From Acinetobacter portensis (GTDB lineage Bacteria > Pseudomonadota > Gammaproteobacteria > Pseudomonadales > Moraxellaceae): a DNA stretch of 64,000 nucleotides. The stretch is taken from assembly GCF_023158935.1 (NCBI RefSeq), contig NZ_CP096120.1:558001-622000 (forward strand), written 5' to 3'. Below the pieces are notes generated by a model that worked only from the letters and a program-made list of their open reading frames with translations, was not told the origin of the DNA and made no database searches. The number at the start of each line of letters is the position of its first letter. The stretch's first letter is position 1. Both the position numbers and the translations under genes were made by a program. This document shows, one piece after another, positions 1 to 9,019 of this stretch.

Positions 1-951
1 AGATGAATACATGCCAGAGTTACCAGCTGAAAGAATTGCCGTTAAAATTACAGCATTCATTAAGCTTGCAGCAAAAGCAAAACCAGCTTGTTCATATAGC
101 AGTGTAAATGGTGAAAGTGCAATATCTTCGCTTGCAGCAGCTTGTAATAAACGTGGATCATCATAAGCAACTAAAGTACCGATAATGAAAATACACACGA
201 TATAAAACAATAAGATTCGCCAAAAAATTTGTTTAATGGCAACAGGAATCGTCTTTTTCGGATTCTTAGATTCACCTGCGGCAACACCAACCATCTCTGT
301 TCCTTGGAACGAGAATCCGGCAATCATTGCAACACCAATCAGTGCTTGAAAGCCGCCAACAAAAGGTGCATCGCCTTTAGTCCAGTTAGTAAAAGTGCTC
401 ATACCCGGTGTCATCATGATTTTTGCAATCATGGCGATACCAATAATAATAAATACAATAATTGCTAGAACTTTAATGAGGGAGAAGAAAAACTCACTTT
501 CGCCAAATCCTTTGACAGTAAGTGCATTAATTCCAAAAAGAATAGCAAGGAAGATAGCACTCCAGTAAAAACCGGGAATGTCTGGAAACCAGAACTTCAT
601 AATAAATTGGACAGCAACCAATTCAAAAGCAACGGTAATTGCCCAGTTGTACCAATAGTTCCAACCTAAGGCAAAACCAAAACCACCTTCAACGTATTTA
701 GTACCATAAGTAAAAAATGCGCCAGCAGTAGGGTTGTGCGTTGCTAATTCACCAAGGCTTGTCATTAAAAAGTAAATCATAATGCCAATAAGACCATAAG
801 CAAGCAAAGCACCGCCTGGTCCTGCATTGGCAATAGTTGCACCAGATGCTAAAAATAAGCCTGTACCAATAGAACCACCAATGGCGATCATATTCAGATG
901 GCGTGCACTAAGCTTGCGCTTTAGTTGCTGTGTTTGACCTGTTTCGCTCAT
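1..951 (-). CDS. lysP: Lysine-specific permease, LysP-like (3' part cut by window edge)
   Basis: Amino acid-polyamine-organocation (APC) family inner-membrane permease, closest in my memory to E. coli LysP, a proton-coupled lysine importer. The visible 317 codons begin MSETGQTQQ and contain the family's first-helix signature IAIGGSIGTGLF, then GFGFALGWNYWYNW and GFSFQGTE, all shared with LysP. The reading frame is open to base 1, so the C-terminal third lies outside the window. The ATG has a good AAGGAA ribosome site that overlaps the rsmC stop codon 9 nt upstream, so the gene is probably co-transcribed and translationally coupled with rsmC. Substrate choice among basic amino acids is inferred from similarity only. 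Confidence 0.88.
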   Translation of the reverse strand, partial: MSETGQTQQLKRKLSARHLNMIAIGGSIGTGLFLASGATIANAGPGGALLAYGLIGIMIYFLMTSLGELATHNPTAGAFFTYGTKYVEGGFGFALGWNYWYNWAITVAFELVAVQFIMKFWFPDIPGFYWSAIFLAILFGINALTVKGFGESEFFFSLIKVLAIIVFIIIGIAMIAKIMMTPGMSTFTNWTKGDAPFVGGFQALIGVAMIAGFSFQGTEMVGVAAGESKNPKKTIPVAIKQIFWRILLFYIVCIFIIGTLVAYDDPRLLQAAASEDIALSPFTLLYEQAGFAFAASLMNAVILTAILSAGNSGMYSS

Positions 952-960
952 TGAATTTCC

Positions 961-1986
961 TTATGATTTTTTTTGAGTGTTAGCGAATAACACTTTAAAG
1001 CCTTGTTGGTCGGCTTTTGTTGTACATTGACCAAAATTCTGTTCAATCAATATTGGGTAGTTTAAGAAGCGGTTTGCAACCACCCATAATTCTCCACCAG
1101 ATTTAAGATGACGACGTGCAGTTTTACATAAGTTTTCACTGGCATTGTAGTCTGTCTTAATTCCTTGGTGAAAAGGAGGGTTACTTACAATAGCATGTAA
1201 GAAGAGAGGTGCATCCTCAATTCCTGTAACAGCTTTTACTTCAAGTTGTTCAGTGACTAAATTGTTTTTAGCAAAAGTCATACGTGTAGATTCAAGTGCA
1301 AAAGCATCTACATCCATCGCAAAAATACGATTTTTAGGATTAAGTTTTGCTAAATAAGCACTAATTACACCTGCACCACATCCAAAATCAGCAATTTTCC
1401 CTGAGGTTACTTGAGATAAATATGGAAGTAGAACAGCAGTACCAATATCTAAGCTTTTTTGACTAAATACGCCTGGGAGAGCGCAAATAGTTAAATCACC
1501 ATTTGGTGTTGGTACTTTATATTCTTGAGCCCAATCTGCCAATGATTTTGCGATAACTGACTTTTCAACTGTCATTTGCCACATTTGGCAATGACGTGCG
1601 CTATCAAGTTTTAATGCAGAACCAAAAGGAAGTAATTGTTTTGCTGCGCGCTCAACACCACCTTTTTTCTCACCAACTAAGAAAATAGATGCACCAGCAT
1701 TTAAACGGCTTACCACATTATGTAAAACATAATTGAGTAATTCTTTAGATTTTGGTACGAAAACAATTGCTTGATCGAACGTACTTTCTGGGAGATCAAC
1801 ACCAAAATGAACGTTGGCTTGTTGATTTTGAAAGTATTGGAATTCGTTAAAGTTCCAAGTCCAAACAATCGGCTCGATATCTTTATCTAAATTCGAAAGC
1901 AAATCATCTGTGGGAGCGTTAACTAATAATATGCGACCAGAAAGATATTCATGCTGTCGAATGACAACTTCACTTCTTGGATCCAT
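961..1986 (-). CDS. rsmC: 16S rRNA (guanine1207-N2)-methyltransferase RsmC
   Basis: S-adenosylmethionine-dependent methyltransferase that modifies G1207 of 16S rRNA in the 30S subunit. The 341-residue length matches RsmC (about 343). The C-terminal half carries the SAM-binding motif [16 protein letters not shown] and the catalytic NPPF motif in [14 protein letters not shown], followed by the family's [16 protein letters not shown] block. The N-terminal half is the degenerate methyltransferase-like domain typical of RsmC. It is followed after 9 nt by lysP and preceded by xanP on the same strand, from which it is separated by a hairpin. Confidence 0.92.
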   Translation of the reverse strand: MDPRSEVVIRQHEYLSGRILLVNAPTDDLLSNLDKDIEPIVWTWNFNEFQYFQNQQANVHFGVDLPESTFDQAIVFVPKSKELLNYVLHNVVSRLNAGASIFLVGEKKGGVERAAKQLLPFGSALKLDSARHCQMWQMTVEKSVIAKSLADWAQEYKVPTPNGDLTICALPGVFSQKSLDIGTAVLLPYLSQVTSGKIADFGCGAGVISAYLAKLNPKNRIFAMDVDAFALESTRMTFAKNNLVTEQLEVKAVTGIEDAPLFLHAIVSNPPFHQGIKTDYNASENLCKTARRHLKSGGELWVVANRFLNYPILIEQNFGQCTTKADQQGFKVLFANTQKKS

Positions 1987-2007
1987 TTTGTCTCTCCATC
2001 GAACAAT

Positions 2008-2031
2008 TATGCCCAGACAATGCTGGGCATA
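2008..2031 (-). terminator. Hairpin between xanP and rsmC
   Basis: A 9-bp inverted repeat (TATGCCCAG / CTGGGCATA, 6-nt loop) lies between xanP and rsmC. The U-tract on the minus strand is poor (ATAATTG), so it is at best a weak terminator or an mRNA-stability hairpin. Confidence 0.4.
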
Positions 2032-2049
2032 GTTGATACTGAAATGAAA

Positions 2050-3420
2050 TTATTTCTTCGTTTCAGGAAGAATAATGTTTAATAACAAGGCTGCAATACC
2101 ACCTGTTGCAACACCAGAACTGAAGATGTTGCGGAATAATTCAGGAAGATGCTCTAAAATTTGTGGAACTTGAGCAACACCTAAACCAAGCGCTAAAGAG
2201 ATTGCAATAATAAGTAGTGCGCGACGGTCTAAGTGAACACCTGATAAAATATTAATACCAGATGCTGCTACTGCGCCAAACATCACCATAACAGCACCGC
2301 CAAGTACAGCTTGAGGTACAGCTTGAATAATGCCTGCAACAGCAGGGAATAAACCTAATAATATTAATAATACCGCAATCCAGATACCAACATAGCGGCT
2401 AGCAACACCGGTTAACTGAATTACACCATTATTTTGTGCAAATACAGAACTTGGGAATGTGTTGAAAATACCCGCTAGGAAAGAGTTTGCACCATTTACA
2501 AGTACACCGCCTTTAATGCGTTCCATCCATTTAGGACCATCTACAGCTTGGTTAGATAGTTTAGATGTCGCGGTGATGTCACCAATTGCTTCTAATGAAG
2601 TAACAATATAAATAAATGCCATTGGAATGAATAAGCTCCAAGAGAAGCTTAAACCAAAATGCATAGGTGTAGGAATTTGAACTAAAGGTGCATCTTTTAA
2701 ACCATCAAAGTTTAAATGTCCCATAAAGCCTGCAAGAATATAACCAACAACTAATGCGATTAAAATTGCCGAACTTTTTACCCAAGTCACACGAATACGG
2801 TTCAAAATAATAATGAGGGCAAGAACTGTACAAGACATAATAAGGTTGTCAGCATTTGCGAAAGTTTTATCGCCCATTGCCTGATAACCACCGCCCATAC
2901 TAATTAAGCCTTCTTTAATAAGCGTTAAGCCAATAAGAAGAACAACAATACCTGTCACTAATGGTGTAATCAGTTTTTTTACCCAAGGTAAAATTTGGGA
3001 CACACCCATTTCAATGAATGAGCCCGCAATTACAACACCAAAAATAGCAGCCATAACAGATTCAACAGGCGTGCCTGCTGCAACCATTGCAGAACCAATA
3101 CCAATAATTGGACCGATAAAGTTAAAACTTGTACCTTGAACAATGAGCAAACCTGCGCCAAACGGGCCAACTTTTTTACATTGAAGGAAGGTTGCAATCC
3201 CTGAAATTACCAAAGACATCGATAAAATCATGTTGGTATCTTCTTTTGAAACTCCTAAAGCCAAACAAATAAGTAGGCCAGGGGTCACAATTGGGACAAT
3301 AATTGCAAGAAGATGTTGGAAAGCGGCAAGAAAAGCGATGAATGGTTTAGGTCGATCATTTAGACCGTAGACTAAATCGAGTTGATCTTTTTGATCAGGA
3401 GAATGATTTAAATCGGACAT
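2050..3420 (-). CDS. xanP: Xanthine/nucleobase permease, XanP-like (NCS2 family)
   Basis: Nucleobase:cation symporter-2 (NAT/NCS2) family inner-membrane transporter with 456 residues (E. coli XanP 463). Similarity to XanP as I remember it runs the full length: YGLNDRPKPF near the start, QGTSFNFIGPIIG, the NAT signature region ITSLEAIGDITATSKLS, and TFPSSVFAQNNGVIQLTGVASRYVG. About 12-14 hydrophobic segments can be read. It probably imports xanthine (perhaps also other purines) with protons. It diverges from typA across a 174-bp spacer. Family is certain; exact substrate is inferred. Confidence 0.88.
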   Translation of the reverse strand: MSDLNHSPDQKDQLDLVYGLNDRPKPFIAFLAAFQHLLAIIVPIVTPGLLICLALGVSKEDTNMILSMSLVISGIATFLQCKKVGPFGAGLLIVQGTSFNFIGPIIGIGSAMVAAGTPVESVMAAIFGVVIAGSFIEMGVSQILPWVKKLITPLVTGIVVLLIGLTLIKEGLISMGGGYQAMGDKTFANADNLIMSCTVLALIIILNRIRVTWVKSSAILIALVVGYILAGFMGHLNFDGLKDAPLVQIPTPMHFGLSFSWSLFIPMAFIYIVTSLEAIGDITATSKLSNQAVDGPKWMERIKGGVLVNGANSFLAGIFNTFPSSVFAQNNGVIQLTGVASRYVGIWIAVLLILLGLFPAVAGIIQAVPQAVLGGAVMVMFGAVAASGINILSGVHLDRRALLIIAISLALGLGVAQVPQILEHLPELFRNIFSSGVATGGIAALLLNIILPETKK

Positions 3421-3556
3421 GAATCAAGGCAAATAGTGGCAAGATGGCGCTATTCTAATCGAGATAGACCGCATATCAAAACCAAATAACGATGGAATGT
3501 TAAAAAAAATCGGTAATGTCAATAAACTGTCACTATAAAAACTGAATATTTTTCTG

Positions 3557-3562
3557 TATAAT
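3557..3562 (+). promoter_or_regulatory. Candidate -10 box of typA
   Basis: A perfect TATAAT hexamer 32 bp upstream of the typA start. No convincing -35 hexamer at 16-18 bp spacing was found, so this is a partial promoter call. Confidence 0.4.
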
Positions 3563-3594
3563 TTGCCCTCAAATTACATATGCATTGAATTTAC

Positions 3595-5433
3595 ATGTCA
3601 GATATTAAAACTCTCCGTAACATCGCCATTATTGCGCACGTCGATCATGGTAAAACCACTCTTGTAGACAAACTTTTACAACAATCAGGTGCTCTTGGTG
3701 ATCGCGCAGGCGAGATCGAACGTGTGATGGATTCGGGCGCTATTGAAAGTGAACGTGGTATTACCATTCTTGCAAAAAACACTGCAATTAAATGGACTGA
3801 TGCACGTACAAACACTGAATATCGTATTAACATCGTAGATACCCCAGGACACGCCGACTTCGGTGGTGAGGTTGAACGTGTAATGTCGATGGTAGATTGC
3901 GTACTTCTTCTTGTAGACTCTCAAGAAGGTCCAATGCCACAAACTCGTTTCGTAACGCAAAAAGCGTTCGCACGTGGTTTAAAACCAATCGTAATTATTA
4001 ACAAAGTAGACAAGCCAAGCGCGCGTCCAGACTGGGTTATTGACCAAGTATTCGATTTATTTGATAACCTAGGCGGTACTGACGAACAGTTAGACTTCCC
4101 AGTTGTATATGCATCAGGTTTACGTGGTGTAGCGGGTCCTTCTCCAGAAGAATTAGCTGAAGATATGACTCCATTGTTCCAAACAATTGTAGACATCGTT
4201 GAACCACCTGCTGTTGACGTTGATGGTCCATTCCAAATGCAAGTGTCTTCACTTGACTATAACAGCTTCGTTGGTGTTATCGGTGTTGGTCGTATCCAGC
4301 GCGGTTCAGTTAAATTGAATACTCAAGTAACTGTTATCGATAAAGATGGTAAAACACGTAACGGCCGTATCTTAAAAATCATGGGTTACCATGGTCTTGA
4401 CCGTGTAGACGTTGAAGAAGCATCTGCAGGCGATATCGTTTGTGTAACAGGTATTGATGCGCTTAATATTTCTGACACAATTTGTGATCCGAAAGCAGTT
4501 GAAGCACTTCCAGCACTTTCTGTAGATGAACCTACAGTGACAATGACATTCCAAGTAAACAACTCACCGTTTGCTGGTAAAGAAGGTAAATTCGTAACTT
4601 CACGTAACATCCGTGAACGTCTTGACCGCGAATTAATTCACAACGTAGCACTTCGTGTTGAAGATACTGATAGTCCAGACCGTTTCAAAGTTTCTGGTCG
4701 TGGTGAACTTCACCTTTCAGTTCTTATTGAAAACATGCGTCGTGAAGGCTTCGAAATGGGCGTATCTCGTCCACAAGTAATCTTGAAAGAAGTTGATGGC
4801 GAAAAACAAGAGCCGTACGAAAACGTTACTTTTGACGTTGAAGAACAGCATCAAGGTTCTGTAATGGAGCAAATGGGTCACCGTAAAGGCGAAATGACAA
4901 ATATGGAAGTTGACGGTAAAGGCCGTATCCGTATTGAAGCAACTGTTCCTTCACGTGGCTTAATTGGTTTCCGTTCAGAATTCCTTACTATGACTTCTGG
5001 TACTGGTATCATGACGTCAAGCTTCTCGCATTACGGTCCTATGAAACAAGGCACTGTTGCGAAACGTCAAAACGGTGTGTTGATTTCTATGGTTCAAGGT
5101 ACTTGCCTTGGCTATGCGTTATTTACACTTCAAGACCGTGGTCGTCTATTCGCTAAACCTCAGTTAGAAGTTTACGAAGGTATGATTATTGGTATTAACT
5201 CACGTTCTGACGACATGACAGTTAACCCAACTAAAGCAAAACAGTTAACAAACGTACGCGCGTCTGGTACTGATGAAGCGTTAACGTTAGTTCCTGCAAT
5301 TGAATACACGCTTGAACAAGCGCTTGAATTCATTGAAGATGATGAGTTAGTTGAAGTAACACCTAAGTCAATTCGTATTCGTAAGCGTCACTTGACTGAG
5401 AACGAACGTAAACGTAACCGTTCTGGTAAATAA
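3595..5433 (+). CDS. typA: Ribosome-associated GTPase TypA/BipA
   Basis: Translational GTPase of the EF-G-like family; it binds ribosomes and assists 50S assembly and stress or low-temperature growth. The 612-residue length is normal. The G domain at the N-terminus shows the P-loop AHVDHGKTT (G1), the switch II DTPGHADFGGEVERV (G3), NKVD (G4), and the switch I region RGITILAKN. The C-terminal TypA-specific region has the conserved SRGLIGFRSEFLTMTSGTGI and THYGP-like SHYGPMKQG blocks. The start context has no clear Shine-Dalgarno (TGCATTGAATTTACATG). A strong intrinsic terminator follows. Codon use is that of a well-expressed gene. Confidence 0.97.
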   Translation: MSDIKTLRNIAIIAHVDHGKTTLVDKLLQQSGALGDRAGEIERVMDSGAIESERGITILAKNTAIKWTDARTNTEYRINIVDTPGHADFGGEVERVMSMVDCVLLLVDSQEGPMPQTRFVTQKAFARGLKPIVIINKVDKPSARPDWVIDQVFDLFDNLGGTDEQLDFPVVYASGLRGVAGPSPEELAEDMTPLFQTIVDIVEPPAVDVDGPFQMQVSSLDYNSFVGVIGVGRIQRGSVKLNTQVTVIDKDGKTRNGRILKIMGYHGLDRVDVEEASAGDIVCVTGIDALNISDTICDPKAVEALPALSVDEPTVTMTFQVNNSPFAGKEGKFVTSRNIRERLDRELIHNVALRVEDTDSPDRFKVSGRGELHLSVLIENMRREGFEMGVSRPQVILKEVDGEKQEPYENVTFDVEEQHQGSVMEQMGHRKGEMTNMEVDGKGRIRIEATVPSRGLIGFRSEFLTMTSGTGIMTSSFSHYGPMKQGTVAKRQNGVLISMVQGTCLGYALFTLQDRGRLFAKPQLEVYEGMIIGINSRSDDMTVNPTKAKQLTNVRASGTDEALTLVPAIEYTLEQALEFIEDDELVEVTPKSIRIRKRHLTENERKRNRSGK

Positions 5434-5454
5434 TTTTACTTTTTAAGTAATTTA

Positions 5455-5488
5455 AAAAACCGCTAACGCATGTTGGCGGTTTTTTTTG
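5455..5488 (+). terminator. Intrinsic terminator of typA
   Basis: Stem AAAACCGCTAAC / GTTGGCGGTTTT with a GCAT loop and one G-T pair, followed by a run of eight T. Confidence 0.85.
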
Positions 5489-5587
5489 TTAAAAAATAAC
5501 TAAATCCAAGGAAATTGCACGGAAATAATTTAATCAATAATGTATGCTTAATCACATTAAATTTGATAACAAAAAATTGGAGAACAC

Positions 5588-6022
5588 ATGAGCGTTATTC
5601 AAGAATTCAAAGAATTTGCTGTAAAAGGCAATGTTATGGATTTGGCCGTTGGTGTAATTATTGGTGGTGCATTTGGTAAAATTATTGATTCAGCAGTTGC
5701 TGATTTATTAATGCCATTAATTACTTGGATTTTGGGTGGCGATGTTGATTACTCAAATTGGTTCTTAGTGTTGGGTGATAATCCAAATAGTATTACGAAT
5801 TTAGCTGCTGCAAAAGAAGCGGGTTTGAATGTATTTGCTTATGGTAACTTTCTCACAATTTTAATTAACTTTATCTTATTGGCTTGGGTTGTATTTTGGT
5901 TGGTTAAGTTAATGAATAAAATGCGCCGTGAAAAAGCGGCAGAAGAGCCAGCTCCAACTGCTACACCTGAAGATATTGAATTACTTCGTGAAATTCGTGA
6001 TGAATTAAAACGTAAAGGTTAA
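5588..6022 (+). CDS. mscL: Large-conductance mechanosensitive channel MscL
   Basis: Inner-membrane homopentameric channel that opens under membrane tension to release solutes during hypo-osmotic shock. The 144-residue product (usual 130-145) starts [32 protein letters not shown], the amphipathic N-terminal helix and glycine-rich pore-lining TM1 of the family. A periplasmic loop, TM2 (residues about 85-108) and a charged cytoplasmic helix [17 protein letters not shown] follow. The ATG is preceded by TTGGAG at 7-nt spacing. It is monocistronic, with its own terminator. Confidence 0.96.
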   Translation: MSVIQEFKEFAVKGNVMDLAVGVIIGGAFGKIIDSAVADLLMPLITWILGGDVDYSNWFLVLGDNPNSITNLAAAKEAGLNVFAYGNFLTILINFILLAWVVFWLVKLMNKMRREKAAEEPAPTATPEDIELLREIRDELKRKG

Positions 6023-6035
6023 TTCATTCAAAATA

Positions 6036-6067
6036 AAAACGGTGCGAAATGCACCGTTTTTTTATTT
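6036..6067 (+). terminator. Intrinsic terminator of mscL
   Basis: Stem AAAACGGTGC / GCACCGTTTT around GAAAT, followed by a T-rich tail. Confidence 0.85.
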
Positions 6068-6108
6068 TCAGCCTGATGAGAGATGAGTAGCATTACTTCT
6101 AGAGATTT

Positions 6109-6142
6109 ACCTCTCCCTAACCCTCTCCTAAAAGGAGAGGGG
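6109..6142. repeat. Short palindromic intergenic repeat (copy A)
   Basis: Contains the CTCCCTAACCCTCTCCTAA motif with a perfect 9-bp hairpin (CCCTCTCCT / AGGAGAGGG, AAA loop) in the 3'-to-3' space between mscL and ppiC. The same motif family occurs at 32369-32465, so this looks like a dispersed palindromic intergenic element. Confidence 0.6.
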
Positions 6143-6155
6143 ATCTTAAAGGAAC

Positions 6156-6440
6156 TTAAAAATCCATACGGAATTTAATCTCTAATAAATGCCAACCAAA
6201 CTGGCTTTTAATAGGACCATGTAATTCACGTTCAGCTAAAGTGAATACAGCCTTGTCAATTGGAGCAACTAATTGCCCTTTTTTGATATCGCCTAATTCA
6301 CCACCTTTTTTAGCCGATGGACAAGTTGAATGTTGCTTTGCAATTTTTGCAAAATCTGCACCATCTTTAATTTTTTTCTTGAGCTGTTCTGCAAGTTCTT
6401 TATCTTTCACTAAAATGTGGCGAGCAATTGCGCTTTTCAT
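6156..6440 (-). CDS. ppiC: Parvulin-type peptidyl-prolyl cis-trans isomerase PpiC
   Basis: Small stand-alone cytoplasmic parvulin (94 residues; E. coli PpiC 93) that isomerises Xaa-Pro bonds. No signal peptide is present. Parvulin signatures are visible throughout: RHILVKDKELAEQL, GADFAKIAKQHSTCPSAKKGGELG, and GPIKSQFGWHLLEI. Its ATG overlaps the mutM stop in an ATGA arrangement, so the two genes form a translationally coupled pair. Confidence 0.93.
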   Translation of the reverse strand: MKSAIARHILVKDKELAEQLKKKIKDGADFAKIAKQHSTCPSAKKGGELGDIKKGQLVAPIDKAVFTLAERELHGPIKSQFGWHLLEIKFRMDF

Positions 6441-7276
6441 TTTTTACCTCGTGGAATCTGTTTTACTTTCTTTAATGGCTGACATTGTGGGCAAAATGCA
6501 CTTGCTCGTTGTCCTAGCTTAATGTTTTCTAGAGTGGTTTCGCAGTTCACACACATTTCACCAACGCGCCCATACGCTAAAAGCGTTTGTTGGAAATAAC
6601 CATTTTCGCCCATTGCATTGCTAAAATCACGTAAGGTTGAACCGCCTAAATCTATAGCTTGTTTCAAAATTCGCTTAATTTCAATCACAAGCTTTTCAAT
6701 TTGAACTTTGCTCAGCGATGATGCAGGTTGTGCAGGATGAATACCTAAATTGAATAAGCTTTCCGTTGCATAAATATTGCCAACGCCAACAACAACATGG
6801 TTGTCCATAATGGCAACTTTAATTGCGGTACTTTTCGACTTTAATTTATTTGCTAAATAATCTGCATTGAAGACATCGCTTAAAGGTTCTGGCCCTAGCG
6901 TATCAATGAGTTTAGTTTGGGATTGGTCATCTAACCAAAGAATGCAACCAAAACGACGCGGATCGTGATAACGAAGTTCCATATCTTCAAATTGAATAAT
7001 GAGGTGGTCGTGTTTGCGTAATTCTTCAGTGGTTTCACAAATACGGAAACTTCCTGACATACCCAAATGCCAAAGCATAGAGTCTTGTTCAAACTCCGCC
7101 AAAATATATTTGGAACGTCTAGAGAGTTTAATGAGTTTTTGCCCAATTAACTTTTGAATATCATTTGGAATTGGCCATCTTAAACTCGATTGATGAACAG
7201 TCACTTGAATAACTTTTTCATTCAAAAGAGGCAATAAGCTGGTTTTGGTGGTTTCAACTTCAGGTAATTCAGGCAT
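6437..7276 (-). CDS. mutM: Formamidopyrimidine-DNA glycosylase MutM/Fpg
   Basis: Bifunctional glycosylase/AP lyase that removes 8-oxoguanine and formamidopyrimidines from DNA. It begins MPELPEVET, giving the catalytic Pro2 and Glu3. GVGNIYATESLF is the helix-two-turn-helix DNA-binding motif, and the C-terminus holds the zinc finger CVNC...CPQC. The length of 279 is close to the usual 270. The gene is first of a mutM-ppiC pair with a 4-bp overlap. Confidence 0.96.
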   Translation of the reverse strand: MPELPEVETTKTSLLPLLNEKVIQVTVHQSSLRWPIPNDIQKLIGQKLIKLSRRSKYILAEFEQDSMLWHLGMSGSFRICETTEELRKHDHLIIQFEDMELRYHDPRRFGCILWLDDQSQTKLIDTLGPEPLSDVFNADYLANKLKSKSTAIKVAIMDNHVVVGVGNIYATESLFNLGIHPAQPASSLSKVQIEKLVIEIKRILKQAIDLGGSTLRDFSNAMGENGYFQQTLLAYGRVGEMCVNCETTLENIKLGQRASAFCPQCQPLKKVKQIPRGKK

Positions 7277-7655
7277 CTGACATTAAATATATGAGGATGT
7301 GACTAATATCGGGTTATCGCTTTCAGATTACAAGCCTAAATTAAAAATGACTGAAGATAAGTGAATGTAAGTACTTAAATAATAAAAATAAAGAGTAAAT
7401 TTTAGATGCTGTAAATTTATTTATTAAAAATGCTTAATCGTTAACAAAGATAAGTTTTAATTTTAAGTTACTGAAATATATGTAAATTAATAATTTTATG
7501 AAAATTAATTTAGTCTTTTAATCAATTGTATAAATAAAAGTATGCAGACTAATAAAAATAAAGCTGAGCAAAAAATAGAAAAATTAGGTAGTTTTCACGT
7601 GAAATTTACAAAGAAAGTCTTTTGTAACAGGTATTTATCCTACTAGGTTCCCATT
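7277..7655. other. 379-bp intergenic region between mutM and the porin gene
   Basis: Very AT-rich divergent spacer. It presumably holds the promoters of mutM and the porin gene, but I could not assign hexamers with confidence, and no small gene was seen. Confidence 0.5.
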
Positions 7656-8915
7656 ATGAAGAAAATTAGTTTAGCAATTTTGCCAACTGTTTTAATGACA
7701 GTTATGTCTCAGGCTCACTCAGAAGATGCTTTTGATTCGAAAGGTCAATATATGCTTGGGGATTGGTCGGGTAAGCGTACTGAGCTTGCACAACAAGGTG
7801 TTAAGTTTGAAGCGAATATTGCAACAGACACAGCTTATTTAGCAAATGGTGGACGCAATGAACATGCTGATCCTACTACTGCAGGTCAATTGTGGTTAGG
7901 CACAGCTTTAGATATGGAAAAGCTTGCAGGATGGAACGGTGTAACTGTTCGTGCGGTAATGACCGCACGTCAAGGTAAAAGTACTTCAGTAGATGATATT
8001 TCAGGCGAAGTTCCACAAATGGCAAACGTTCAAGGTACTTATGGACGTGGTAACCAAAAAAGTCGTTTAAGTGAATTATCTGTTGAAAAGAATTTTAAAG
8101 ATCAAGGTTTAAGTATTAAAGCTGGTCGTTTAGGTCTAGGCATGGACTTTAACGTAATGGCGTGTGATTTTGCTAATACTGCATTTTGTGCTGCGCAAAT
8201 GGGTAAATGGCAGGGCGGCATTTGGATGAATACACCTGTTTCACAGTGGGGTTTACGTGTAAAACAACAATTAACCACTGACGTTGCCGTTCAAGTGGGT
8301 GTTTATGAATTTAACCCTGAAAATGCGAAAGAACGTCATGGTTGGAATTTAGATACAAAGAATGCCGATGGTGTGACTATTCCTGTAGAAGTAATCTGGC
8401 AGCCAAAATCATTGGTGAATGGTTTAGCAGGTAGTTACCGTTTAGGCGCAATGTATAACACAGCGGATAATCCTGAAAACCAAAAAGATATTCAAACAGG
8501 CGCACCTGAAGACCGTACATTTGCAGGTTGGTTGGCTGTAGAACAGCAATTAACATCTACAGGTTCTGGCAAACAAGGTTTACATGGTTTTGCAAACTTT
8601 ACATGGCATGATCGCACAACAAATAAAGTAGATAACACACAACAAATTGGTTTGAAATATGTAGGTTTATCTACTGCATTGCCAAATGACTATATTGGTT
8701 TGGCTGTAAACCGCGTACACGTAAATAATCGTCTTTCAAGTGTGAAAGAACCATTTAATGCAAGCGCTGAATATAATGTTGAGTTGAACTATAGCTACAA
8801 TCCAACAAAATGGTTGATGTTAAGACCAAACTTACAATATGTGATTAATCCAGGTTCTACAAATAATGTAGATGATGCATTTGTATTGGGTTTAAGCACT
8901 AAAGTTGTTTTCTAA
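7656..8915 (+). CDS. Carbohydrate-selective porin, OprB family
   Basis: Outer-membrane beta-barrel porin of 419 residues. A signal peptide (MKKISLAILPTVLMTVMSQAHS, cleavage near residue 22) precedes the OprB-type opening YMLGDWSGKRTELAQQGVKFEANIATD. The body alternates short amphipathic strands and the chain ends in an aromatic (KVVF), typical of Bam-assembled porins. It probably admits sugars or other small polar solutes. No transport or catabolic operon adjoins it, so the substrate cannot be inferred. An intrinsic terminator follows. Confidence 0.82.
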   Translation: MKKISLAILPTVLMTVMSQAHSEDAFDSKGQYMLGDWSGKRTELAQQGVKFEANIATDTAYLANGGRNEHADPTTAGQLWLGTALDMEKLAGWNGVTVRAVMTARQGKSTSVDDISGEVPQMANVQGTYGRGNQKSRLSELSVEKNFKDQGLSIKAGRLGLGMDFNVMACDFANTAFCAAQMGKWQGGIWMNTPVSQWGLRVKQQLTTDVAVQVGVYEFNPENAKERHGWNLDTKNADGVTIPVEVIWQPKSLVNGLAGSYRLGAMYNTADNPENQKDIQTGAPEDRTFAGWLAVEQQLTSTGSGKQGLHGFANFTWHDRTTNKVDNTQQIGLKYVGLSTALPNDYIGLAVNRVHVNNRLSSVKEPFNASAEYNVELNYSYNPTKWLMLRPNLQYVINPGSTNNVDDAFVLGLSTKVVF

Positions 8916-8935
8916 GTTATAAAATAATCTAAAAA

Positions 8936-8970
8936 TAAACAGGTTCTTCGGAGCCTGTTTTTGTTTTTCT
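8936..8970 (+). terminator. Intrinsic terminator of the porin gene
   Basis: AACAGGTTC-TTCG-GAGCCTGTT hairpin (one wobble pair) followed by TTTGTTTTT. Confidence 0.8.
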
Positions 8971-9019
8971 AAGCTAGAATAAAATTTGAAAAATGAATGA
9001 TTAAAATGAGGGGATTTTA

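Noticed and set aside
229..468. Plus-strand 79-residue ORF
   Set aside because: It lies antisense within lysP and has no ribosome site or family features.
3645..4610. Several minus-strand ORFs of 60-91 residues across typA
   Set aside because: Shadows of the strongly biased codons of typA; no protein-like features.
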